Assembly (NCBI RefSeq): GCF_000801105.2
Contig: NC_079517.1
Coordinates: 5,518,001 to 5,582,000, forward strand
DNA: 64,000 nucleotides
Source: Raphanus sativus
Taxonomy: Eukaryota; Streptophyta; Magnoliopsida; Brassicales; Brassicaceae
Direction: 5' to 3'
Position 1 is the stretch's first letter; every line of letters begins with the position of its first letter. The translations under genes were made by a program, and so were the position numbers. The notes under the pieces were generated by a model, which saw nothing but the letters and a program-made list of their open reading frames with translations, was not told the origin of the DNA and did no database searches. This document shows positions 41,601 through 54,048 of this stretch, one piece after another.

Positions 41601-42311
41601 CACCTTGGAGAATTAATATCAAGATCCAAGAAAGAACTTGACGCATCACCTTTGTTGTGGTAATAATCTTAGTTGCCTATACTCAAAACATCATATGAAT
41701 ATAATAAGCATCATCGTTCAATAAAAAGTGTATGCTTGCTGGTTATTGTTTATTCTATTTTCAGTCCCGTCATAGCTCATGCTGGAGATGGAAACTTTCA
41801 TACATGTATTATGTTCGATCCTAACAACGAAGAGCAGCGAAAAGAGGCAGAACGACTAAACAACTTGATGGTCCACAGTGCACTGTCCATGGGCGGTAAA
41901 TGTCTTTTCCCATTCCAACTTTCCTAAAATTCTAAAACGATGCCACTTGGTTCTGAGAATGCGCTTTGGCTCCAATTTATCAGGAACATGTACTGGAGAG
42001 CACGGTGTTGGAACAGGAAAAATGAAGGTACAGGCATTGTGTAAATGTTCCATTTCATCTTAAACATTGTGTGACATTTGTTTGAATGTATATAAAATGA
42101 ACTGGACTGTTTTTTTTTTGGGTTATGACATGGAAGTTTAATGAACTGAACTGTTTTTTTTTTTGGGTTATGACATGGAATGATGGTAAAGTATTTGGAG
42201 AAGGAACATGGAATAGAAGCACTACAAACTATGAAGAAAATAAAGAAAGCGTTGGACCCAAACGATATCATGAATCCAGGAAAGCTAATTCCTCCTCATG
42301 TCTGTTACTAA
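38602..42311 (+). CDS. D-LDH: Mitochondrial D-lactate dehydrogenase (cytochrome)
   Basis: Eighteen exons (38602-38906, 38986-39088, 39239-39339, 39414-39462, 39550-39642, 39743-39857, 39933-39993, 40109-40145, 40240-40301, 40480-40576, 40707-40781, 40864-40972, 41121-41230, 41398-41460, 41580-41659, 41765-41895, 41984-42027, 42192-42311) sum to 584 aa. The Ser/Arg-rich N-terminus (MALASLYARSSRLSSSSK) looks like a mitochondrial presequence. A membrane-like stretch (LVPLAIAAAASAASFALL) follows. The PCMH FAD-binding motifs PYGGATSIEGHT and PLDPGPGASIGGMCATRCSG are present, and the C-terminal oxidase part has AHAGDGNFH and GEHGVGTGKM. The enzyme oxidises D-lactate, passing electrons to cytochrome c, and completes methylglyoxal detoxification. 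The last intron carries a 45-bp tandem duplication next to its acceptor. Confidence 0.95.
42095..42184. repeat. 45-bp tandem duplication in the last intron of D-LDH
   Basis: AATGAACTGGACTG, a T run, and GGGTTATGACATGGAA occur twice in direct succession. The second copy ends 7 bases before the AAAG acceptor of the last exon. Confidence 0.8.
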
Positions 42312-45499
<3,188 letters not shown>

Positions 45500-45790
45500 C
45501 ATTTGGCTTGTTGTAGCTAGGTCACTAATAAGAGTTTACATCAATTATAGGCTTCCACCTCAATAAGTTTGCTTGGTGAATCATATATAATATAAATATA
45601 TAGAATGCATAGAATGTTTTTGGTTTTCGTTGTATCCATGTCCATCGTAATTATCTTCTATATATGTTTCTTTTTATCGTTATGTTAATGTTCTTTACCT
45701 CTTTTCGAAAAAGAGTTATACCCAAGTTTGTCTTCGTATCCTTCTTCATGTATCCATCTCGAATGGTGTACTCTTCTATTATTTATTTAT

Positions 45791-46520
45791 GGACAAGACT
45801 TGGGTTCACCCCTATGGTAAATTTTCAAATTCACCTTAATTGTTAGCACTAATCAAAGTGTCATGTATAATTAGTAAAAAACGGAAACAAAATAAAAAAA
45901 AGGGAAAGAAGTGAAAAATACGTCGACTAATTTTTGTAACACTATCTATGAGTTCTTCTTCATCACCAACACATAATTTTAAAAGTTTTTTTATCATCTA
46001 CACAGAATATTGAAAGTTTTATTTGTCAAATTGGTGTCTACAATCCTCTTCCCTTATATCTTAAATCTAAACCCAAAATATTAAACCCTAAACCCAAAAT
46101 ACTAAACCCTAAACCTTTGGGTAAACCTTAAACCCTTGGGTAAACCCTAAATCCTTGGGTAAAGAGATATTCCAAAGGTTTAGAGTTTATCCAAGGGTGT
46201 AGGGTTTATCCAAGGGTTTAGGGTTTAGTTTTTATAATTTACCCAAGGATTTAAGGTTTAGTGTTTTGGGTTTACCAATTTGACAAATAAAGCTTTCAAT
46301 ATTCTGTGTGGATGATAAAGAAGTTTTCAATATTTTCTGTAGGTGATGAAGAAGAAGCCATGGATGGCGTTAAAAAAATTTGTCTACGTTTTTTTTAATT
46401 TGTTTCTTTTTTTTTTAATTTTATTTCCTTTTTTTATTAATCTTACATGGCACTTTGATTGGTACTAACAATTGAGGTGAATTTGAGAGTTCACCATAGG
46501 GGTGAACCCAAATTTTGTTC
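45791..46520. mobile_element. Mutator-like foldback element with telomere-like arms
   Basis: The ends GGACAAGACTTGGGTTCACC and, reverse-complemented, GAACAAAATTTGGGTTCACC are long imperfect inverted repeats. They continue through CCCTATGGT and TCAAATTCACC to about 100 bases each side. The 9-bp repeat TTTATTTAT flanks the 730-bp element (45782-45790, 46521-46529). The left half holds CCCTAAA-like and the right half TTTAGGG-like repeats, so the whole element can fold into one hairpin. It is non-coding, and sits 290 bp downstream of the CXE15 stop codon. Confidence 0.85.
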
Positions 46521-46529
46521 TTTATTTAT

Positions 46530-47720
46530 TTGTTTTCATTCGTATGTTGTTCTTTAACTCTTTTCCATAAGAATTACCATGTCTAAGTTTTTTTTTTTTT
46601 TAGTTTATCTTAGTATTTCGACATAGTAAGCTCGAGCACATTTTATATTTAATTACACATACGTGCCAAGTATTCAACCAAATTTTACGATCGAGAACAT
46701 CGTTAGGCGGTAAGTACATATGTTTTTTTCTTTGTAGGAGTAAACTATAACGGTATCTGTGAGATTGGGATATAGACATGCATAAAACTTATATATTGTG
46801 ATTTGTGAATGTTGACCTGGTAAGCTTCAACGTGGACGGTCCAACCAATCCTTTAACTCGGAAAGACCAGGCTTTCTTTAATGATAACAAATTAAGAAAA
46901 TTGTTTTATAGGCAACTGTCCACCAATAACACGTTGAAGTTTTCCACAAACAAAATATTCCACGGTTTCTTATAGTCAAAGTAGTTGATCACCACTTAAT
47001 CCTTGATTTTATTTCGCCATGCTCTTCATCTTTTATACCAAATGTTTTTTTTTTTGGGGATTTCAACATGAGGTATAACTTATACCGTATAAGTGACCAA
47101 TTAAACATAAATTGCGGTTCAAATTCAAGTAGTATTTAGTTATGTACAAGTTACAGGTAAAATCGCTATTTCATTCTGGATAACATTTACAGTAAATAAC
47201 CTAAGCAATAGTATGTATATTTATCTTTGTCTTGTTATAAAATCACAGTAATCGAAAAGATGAGATAATTTGCTAACAAATTTAGTAATTGGTCCTAACA
47301 TGAGGCAGACGAGAAGATCAACAAAACACTAAATCAATCCAGATTAGCTGACCTGTACTCCCCCGCAGGTAAAAACACACCTCATCTAAGATCTCATCCG
47401 TCCATCTCAACCAAAAGAAACTCATCTTCACCGGTCATTCATCTTTCTTCCACTCGAAGTTACCAAAAATAACCTTAGTCGTCATTGTCACGAGACTACT
47501 CCATGGATGGAAAAAAAAAACACAACCTTTTAGGGTTTCAAAAAAAAAATCCAGAGGGAAAAGAAAACAAAGACCAATTCTCTCTCTCCTTCCTCTCTTT
47601 CGTTTCCACGATTTTGCTAGAGAGAGAAGAGAATTGGAGATATTATTATTAGCTTAAGAGAAGAGAAAAAAAATCGTATTTTCCTGGAAAATTTCTACTT
47701 TTTCCTCTTCTTGGGTGATT
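46530..47720. other. Intergenic region and MYOB7 upstream DNA
   Basis: No gene is recognised. A pyrimidine-rich stretch (about 47578-47602) and a purine-rich one (47618-47670) near the right end are typical of a plant 5' untranslated region. Confidence 0.45.
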
Positions 47721-47726
47721 GAAAAG

Positions 47727-47829
47727 GTAAGTTTCTTCGCGGCGCTATCGCCTTAGATTGGCGCGAATTGACTTTTTTTTTTCTTTTTTTACATGAGAGC
47801 TAATCACGTAAAGCTTGTGCCTTTTGCAG
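47727..47829 (+). other. Probable 5' untranslated intron of MYOB7
   Basis: A good donor (AAAAG then GTAAGTTTC) and a TTTTGCAG acceptor lie upstream of the coding start at 47965. An untranslated intron of about 100 bp is therefore likely. Confidence 0.55.
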
Positions 47830-47964
47830 AATTCGCTTTCAGCTGGTGAAAACCCAATAATTTAATTTCAAATCTCTTTTAGGGATTTTTTTGGTTCGAT
47901 AAAGTAGGGTGAATTATTACTATGTTTATCCAGAGATTGTGAAAATTGGATACAAACAAAGGCT

Positions 47965-49623
47965 ATGGATTTGGTAACATGTTGTGATTGTGGATGCGAT
48001 TGCTCTGCTTCTCCACCTTCCTGGATTCGATCCGTCAAGCGAAAACACGATGAGCTCACCAACGACAACGATAAGAACCGATTCCACATACCTGAGCTTG
48101 ACTCGGACTTGGACTTATCTTCTTCCAATGCCAAAGTCCAAATCGAGAACGAATGCGAGCTCCTGCGCGAAACCGTCACCTCCCAGCAGGAATCGATCCA
48201 GGACCTCTACGCCGAGCTCGACGAAGAGCGCAACGCCGCTTCCACTGCAGCCAGCGAGGCCATGTCCATGATACTGAAGCTGCAGAGGGATAAAGCCGAG
48301 ATCCAGATGGAGCTGAGGCAGTTCAAGCGGTTCGCCGAGGAGAAGATGGAGCATGACCAGCAAGAGCTTTTGGCTCTTGAGGATTTGGTTTACAAGAGGG
48401 AGCAGACGATTCAGGCTCTCACCTGTGAAGCTCAGGGTTATAAGCATAGGATGATGAGTTATGGGGTTGATGAGTCTGAGTTTGATGGGGAGAGGATGAA
48501 CGTGCTTAGCCGTAGTGACACTGAGTTCGAGTATGACCTCCCTGCGTATGATTACCCTCCTCTTAAGTGCAATCCCCTGGAGGCTGATGCTGATGTGGAG
48601 GATGATGTTGAGAAGTATGCACTGACTGATTATTCTTCACCTCACGGCCGAGAAGATTTGAGGAGTTTGGAACAGAGGATAAGTCAGATGGAGAGGATTC
48701 CTCGCTTTACTCCGGCTCATGGTGATGAGAAGGAGGTGGTTGGTCAGAGACATCTCAGGAGGGACTCCACTGCTAGTTCAAGTTCACTGTTGGAAACAAA
48801 TGGGGATCAAAGGCCTGATTTTACTGTTGATACCCCACGGTCCAACACCGGTAGCTTCAGGAAAGTGGAAGGTGACTACTTGCCAGAAACAGGAGATAAT
48901 AATGACTTGGATGATGATAGAGTGTATACCATTGATTCTATCCACAACAGTGTATCTCAGAGTGATGCTTCTGAGCAGAAGTTTAACACAGCTGATGAAA
49001 CATTGAACCAGCCTGATCTTAGTGATCCTGGTATAACGAAGCTCTACATGAGGCTTCAAGCGCTGGAGGCTGACAGGGAATCAATGAGACAGGCGATTGT
49101 GTCTATGAGGACTGAGAAAGCTCAAATGGTTCTTTTGAAAGAGATTGCCCAACATCTTTCAAAGGATATTATACCGGAACGGAGATTGCCTCTGCAGAAA
49201 GCATCTACTGCTGGAGCATTCAGTTTCATATCTATCTTTAAGGTTGAGTAATGGGTTGTTAAGTTTAATATAATATGTTGATAGGAAGCAGCTTGTGCTA
49301 ATTATTGTGTACACTCCTTAGCTGATTCTTGTGATTGTTTATTGTGCAGTGGATCACATCTTTTCTTCTCTGGAGAAAGAGGGCTCGTCGAAGCAAGTAA
49401 GCAAAACACAGTCTTAGAACTTTGATTAACTTGTGCTACACATAACGAATAATTGCGAAATGACAGAAGAGAAAAAGATCCCTTGTACAGACTTGAAGTT
49501 GAAAATGGTAAAAAATGCAGGTACATGAACGGGATGCGAGGGAGCAACATGGGGTTGCAAGTGCTTCTAGAGAAGACTCCTCGGATACGGCAATGGAGAT
49601 GTCTTTCAAGAACCCAAGTGTGA
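47965..49623 (+). CDS. MYOB7: Myosin-binding protein 7 (DUF593 / GTD-binding)
   Basis: Three exons (47965-49242, 49350-49396, 49521-49623) give 475 aa. The N-terminus has a cysteine cluster (CCDCGCDCSA). Residues about 60-165 form the GTD-binding (zein-binding, DUF593) coiled coil: ENECELLRETVTSQQESIQD, then EERNAASTAASEAMSMILKL and EIQMELRQFKRFAEEKMEHD. A second coiled coil (LYMRLQALEADRESMRQAIV) precedes a hydrophobic stretch (FSFISIFKWITSFLLW) and a basic tail. Family members bind the globular tail of myosin XI and act as vesicle-associated receptors in cytoplasmic streaming. The hydrophobic segment here is near the C-terminus, where most MyoB proteins have it at the N-terminus. The cargo is not known. 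Confidence 0.9.
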
Positions 49624-50191
49624 AACGGATCCACGTTCTCCAACTCGGTGAAATCTGAAGTGCTTAATGTGAGAATGCTGGGGAGTACTCTCCCATCTTC
49701 ATTCATGGTTACTGAGAAAGAATGTTTTCTCTGTGTGCAGTAGTGTTCTTTCTTTATTTCATTTTGCATTTGCCATATTTTATTTGTTGTTTGGGGGTGG
49801 GTTTGAAATGCATAAATGTCTTGAACGGTGGGGGTTTGATTATTGTCTTTTTATACAGTAAGCTGTGTATAATTTTCCCACATTCTTGTTTGGGTTTTCT
49901 CTGGCAAAGAAAAGGATACAAAACTTCCGGTGGTAACCGGAACTTGGTGTTGTATTGAATATACTCGCTATCTCAGAGTTATCAATCCTTTAGAAGCTAT
50001 CAATCAAAGTTCATTTCTCTTTCTGGTTAACAAGAATATAATCTAATCAATTTCGGTTTAACCGGTTTGACCCAAAGAGATTGTGCAATTAAATTGTTCT
50101 TATTCCGGTTTGGTACTATCGTATGAAAGAGTCACTTGTTAAAAACCCAAAAACCCTCGCCGCAGAAGCTGATTGATGCTCCGTCTGAAAG
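49624..50191. other. MYOB7 3' region and JMJ22 upstream region
   Basis: About 570 bases between two genes in the same direction. No other gene is seen and no clear TATA box was found before 50192. Confidence 0.5.
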
Positions 50192-51998
50192 ATGCCGAAT
50201 TCGCAGCTAGCCTCCAATCTCCGTAACCGGCGGCGTAGTAGATCCAAATCCAAATCCAAAAGACAAAAGCTTATTCAGAATCAACCTCTGTGTCAAGAGA
50301 CAGAAGAGGAGGTAGAAGAAGAAGAAGAAGATGAAGGAAACGGTTTCAAGCTGAAAACTTCAGCCAAACACGGAGTCCAACCCCTCGGGAACCTCTACTT
50401 CGTCAACAAGGGCGCGGTGAACGCGAGAAACACCGGTCTAGGTAACCTCCAGGTCCTCACCGACGAGCTCGTTCTAGACATCTTAGCACTCCTCGACGCA
50501 ACTCATCTCGGTGTTTTAGCCACCGTGACCAAATCTCTCTACGTCTTCGCGAACCACGAGCCTCTCTGGAGAAACCTCGTCCTGGAAGAGCTAAAAGGCG
50601 AGTTCTTGTTTACCGGGTCGTGGAAATCAACCTACGTAGCTTCTTCTTCACGTCCGAAGATTCAGAAAAAATCTGGTGAATCGGTTTTGAAGATTAGAGA
50701 TTTCTATTCTGATCACCTCTTCCAGAGCTGGCTCTGCGCGAATCTCGAGATGAAGCATGAGTGGCTCGAGAGAGATAACATCGCACGTGTGAGTGGCGTC
50801 TCCGTCGAGGAGTTTATCGAAAAGTTTGAGGAACCTAATAAGCCTGTTCTGTTGGAAGGTTGTCTGGATGATTGGGGTGCGGTTACGAAATGGACCAAGG
50901 AGTATCTCACTAAAGTGTCTGGTGATGTAGAGTTCGCTGTCGGTCCGGTTGAGATGAAGCTCGAGAATTACTTTAGGTACTCTGATGGAGTCACCGAAGA
51001 GAGGCCGTTGTACTTGTTTGATCCCAAGTTTGCTGAGAAAGTCCCCGTCTTGGACTCGGAGTACGAGGTTCCTGTCTATTTCAGGGAGGATTTGTTTAGT
51101 GTTTTGGGCGACGAGCGGCCTGATTATAGATGGATCATCATAGGACCGTCCGGGTCTGGATCTTCTTTTCACATTGATCCTAACTCGACGTCTGCTTGGA
51201 ATGCGGTGATCACTGGGTCGAAGAAATGGGTTATGTTCCCGCCTGATGTGGTTCCTCCGGGTGTGCATCCGAGTCCCGATGGTGCGGAGGTGGCTTGTCC
51301 TGTTTCTATAATGGAGTGGTTTATGAACTTTTATGGTGACACTAGAAGGTGGAAGAAGAAGCCTATTGAGTGTATATGCAAAGCTGGGGAGGTGGTGTTT
51401 GTACCTAATGGATGGTGGCATCTGGTGATTAACCTGGAGGAATCTATTGCTATTACTCAGAACTATGTTAGCAGGTTAATGGTTTTTTTTTTCTCTACTG
51501 GCTCTTTAGTTGGATGTCTCTCTTAAAGAGATATAGTTGACAACAGATAATAAGATCAATAAATCAGATGTTATAGCTTGTTGATTAAAGTATGAACAGT
51601 ATATTAAATGTGTGTTTATTACATCATTTAGGAGTTATATGTGCATATATTGCAGCAACTGTTGATTTTGTAGTGACATGCATCTATTGAATGAATGTAA
51701 TTTCTTGTTTATGAATTGAGTTGTGGTCTAAATAATTGGTGGAACGTTATGCAGGAGGAATCTACTGAATGTATTGGAGTTTCTGAAGAAACCAAATGCT
51801 AAAGAGCTCGTCTCAGGAACAAATGACAGAGAGAACTTGCATGACAAGTTCAAGAAGGCCATTGAAGAAGCCTACCCCGGGACTATCCAAGAGTTAGAGA
51901 AGAAAGCAGAAGAAAAGAGAAGAGCAGAAGAACAAAAAGTCACTTTCTGGGACGCTGCTACAGATTCCAAATCTGGTGCTTTCAAGTTTTCTTTCTAA
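50192..51998 (+). CDS. JMJ22: F-box / JmjC-domain protein JMJ22
   Basis: Two exons (50192-51474, 51755-51998) give 508 aa. A basic N-terminus (RNRRRSRSKSKSKRQK) is followed by an acidic run of Glu, then an F-box-like segment (LQVLTDELVLDILALLDATH) and the JmjC domain. The Fe(II)-binding HxD is visible in SSFHIDPNSTSAWNAV and the distal His in NGWWHLVINLEESIAITQ; a WVMFPP motif sits between. A charged coiled-coil tail (ELEKKAEEKRRAEEQK) ends the protein. Arabidopsis JMJ22 acts with JMJ20 in light-dependent germination by removing repressive arginine methylation on histone H4 at gibberellin-biosynthesis genes. That role is taken from the orthologue. Confidence 0.92.
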
Positions 51999-52153
51999 AA
52001 AAAACAACAACATCAATTCCAAATTTTCCTTGTAACTTTTTTGTCACTGAGGAACAACAATCTTTTTTTTTACTCATGTGCTCTGTTTCACTACGTGCTC
52101 TGCTCTGTTTCATTAAAGTTGCGAACTTTGAATACAAATGAGAAACAGACCGC

Positions 52154-52160
52154 TATAAAA
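52154..52160 (+). promoter_or_regulatory. TATA box of the PPR gene
   Basis: TATAAAA lies 35 bases upstream of the ATG at 52195. A start of transcription about 30 bases downstream would leave a very short leader. Confidence 0.45.
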
Positions 52161-52194
52161 GCTGCGAACTTTTAGAGTTAACTTCTCTCAGAGA

Positions 52195-54048
52195 ATGAGT
52201 AGCAGCACTGTGCTCAACACTCTTCGTTCGAAACACCCGAAGCTAGCATTACTCCAATCCTGCTCTTCCTTCACCGACCTCAAGATCATCCATGCCTTCC
52301 TCATACGAACCCATCTCATCTCCGACGTCTTCGTCGCCAGCCGTCTCCTCTCCCTCTCCAAATCAACGCAACACGCCTACAGAATCTTCTCCCAGATCCA
52401 AAGCCCGAACCTTTTCGTCTTCAACCTACTCATCCGCACCTTCTCCACAAGCCCAGAACCCAGCAAAGCTTACAACTTCTACACCCAGATGCTGAGCCTT
52501 CGCATTCGGCCAGATAACATCACGTTTCCGTTTCTCGTCAAAGCCTCCGCCGAGATGGAGTCCCTGACTTCCGGAGAGCAGATTCATTCCCACATCGTTA
52601 GATTCGGGTTCCACAACGATGTCTACGTGGAGAACTCGCTTGTTCACATGTACGCTGCTTGCGGGCCGTCGTCGATCGTCGCCGCGGGGAGAGTCTTTGG
52701 AGGGATGTCGTTTCGTGACGTGGTTTCGTGGACTTCTATGGTGGATGGGTACTGCAGATGCGGGTCCGTCGACGATGCGCGAGAGATGTTCGACGAAATG
52801 CCGCACAGAAATTTGGTGACGTGGAGTATTATGATTAATGGGTATGTGAAGAATAAGTGTTTCGAGAAAGCGGTTGAGTTGTTTGAAGTGATGAAACGGG
52901 AAGGTGTTGTCGCGAATGAGACGGTTATGGTGAGTGTTGTTTCTTCTTGTGCTCATTTGGGTGCGCTTGAGGTTGGAGTAAAGGCGCATGAGTATGTGGT
53001 TGAGAATGGAATGACTGTGAATCTTGTTCTTGGGACGGCTCTTGTGGAGATGTACTGGAGGTGTGGGGAAGTGGAGAAAGCGATTCGTGTGTTTCAGGAG
53101 GAGTTGCCTGAGAAGGATAGCTTGAGCTGGAGTTCGATCATCAAAGGTCTTGCTGTGCACGGACATGCTCACAAGGCGATTCGTTACTTCTCTGAAATGG
53201 TTAGGTTAGGGTTTGTACCAAGAGATGTTACGTTCACTGCGGTTCTTTCGGCTTGTAGCCACGGTGGGTTGGTTGAGAAAGGTTTGGAATTATATGAGAT
53301 GATGAAAAGGGAATATAGGATCGAGCCTAGGCTAGAGCATTATGGTTGCGTTGTTGACATGCTTGGCCGTGCTGGAAAGCTAGCAGAAGCTGAGAACTTT
53401 ATCCTTGAGATGCCGGTGAAGCCAAATGCTCCTATATTGGGAGCTTTGCTTGGAGCATGTAAGATCTATAAGAACGCTGAAGTGGCAGAGAGAGTAGGGA
53501 ACATGTTGATAGAGGTGAAACCAGAACATAGCGGCTACTATGTCTTGCTCTCAAATATTTACGCGTGTGCAGGAAAATGGGAGAAAATAGAGAGCTTGAG
53601 GGATATGATGAAGGAGAAGCTTGTTAAGAAACCACCAGGGTGGAGTGTAATAGAGATTGATGGGAAAATAAACAAGTTCTCCATGGGAGATGATCATCAG
53701 AATCATCCTGAAATGGGTAAGATCAAAAGGAAGTGGGATGAGATTTTGGGGAAGATTAGATTGGTAGGGTATAAGGGAAACACAGGAGATGCGTTTTTTG
53801 ATGTAGACGAAGAAGAGAAGGAGAGTGCGATTCATATGCATAGCGAGAAACTTGCTATTGCGTATGGTATGATGAAGACTAAGCCTGGTACAACAATTAG
53901 GATAGTGAAGAACTTGAGAGTGTGTGAAGATTGCCATACAGTAACAAAACATATCTCTGAGGTTTATGGTAGAGAGTTTATTGTAAGAGACCGGAATAGA
54001 TTTCATCATTTTAGAAATGGATTATGTTCATGCAGAGATTATTGGTGA
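52195..54048 (+). CDS. PCMP-H88: DYW-type pentatricopeptide repeat protein (At5g06540-like)
   Basis: A single uninterrupted exon encodes 617 aa, near the Arabidopsis length. Tandem PPR motifs of the PLS class are visible throughout: FVFNLLIRTFSTSPEPSKAY, VVSWTSMVDGYCRCGSVDDA, LVTWSIMINGYVKNKCFEKA and VTFTAVLSACSHGGLVEKGL. They are followed by E/E+ motifs (WSVIEIDGKINKFSMGDDHQ) and a complete DYW domain: HSEKLAIAYG holds the zinc-binding HSE box, CEDCHTVTKHIS the CxxCH box, and the protein ends CSCRDYW. Such proteins bind organellar RNA and catalyse C-to-U editing. Its targets are unknown. No clear transit peptide is seen, so mitochondrion or plastid cannot be decided from sequence. Confidence 0.93.
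   Translation: MSSSTVLNTLRSKHPKLALLQSCSSFTDLKIIHAFLIRTHLISDVFVASRLLSLSKSTQHAYRIFSQIQSPNLFVFNLLIRTFSTSPEPSKAYNFYTQMLSLRIRPDNITFPFLVKASAEMESLTSGEQIHSHIVRFGFHNDVYVENSLVHMYAACGPSSIVAAGRVFGGMSFRDVVSWTSMVDGYCRCGSVDDAREMFDEMPHRNLVTWSIMINGYVKNKCFEKAVELFEVMKREGVVANETVMVSVVSSCAHLGALEVGVKAHEYVVENGMTVNLVLGTALVEMYWRCGEVEKAIRVFQEELPEKDSLSWSSIIKGLAVHGHAHKAIRYFSEMVRLGFVPRDVTFTAVLSACSHGGLVEKGLELYEMMKREYRIEPRLEHYGCVVDMLGRAGKLAEAENFILEMPVKPNAPILGALLGACKIYKNAEVAERVGNMLIEVKPEHSGYYVLLSNIYACAGKWEKIESLRDMMKEKLVKKPPGWSVIEIDGKINKFSMGDDHQNHPEMGKIKRKWDEILGKIRLVGYKGNTGDAFFDVDEEEKESAIHMHSEKLAIAYGMMKTKPGTTIRIVKNLRVCEDCHTVTKHISEVYGREFIVRDRNRFHHFRNGLCSCRDYW

Noticed and set aside
49302..49769. Minus-strand open frame of 155 codons
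   Set aside because: It overlaps the last exons and 3' region of MYOB7 on the opposite strand and has no recognised similarity.
50648..51421. Long minus-strand open frame (257 codons)
   Set aside because: It is antisense to the conserved JMJ22 coding exon and has no recognisable protein similarity.
52426..53172. Long minus-strand open frame (248 codons)
   Set aside because: It is antisense to the PPR coding sequence; the plus-strand protein has clear PPR and DYW motifs.
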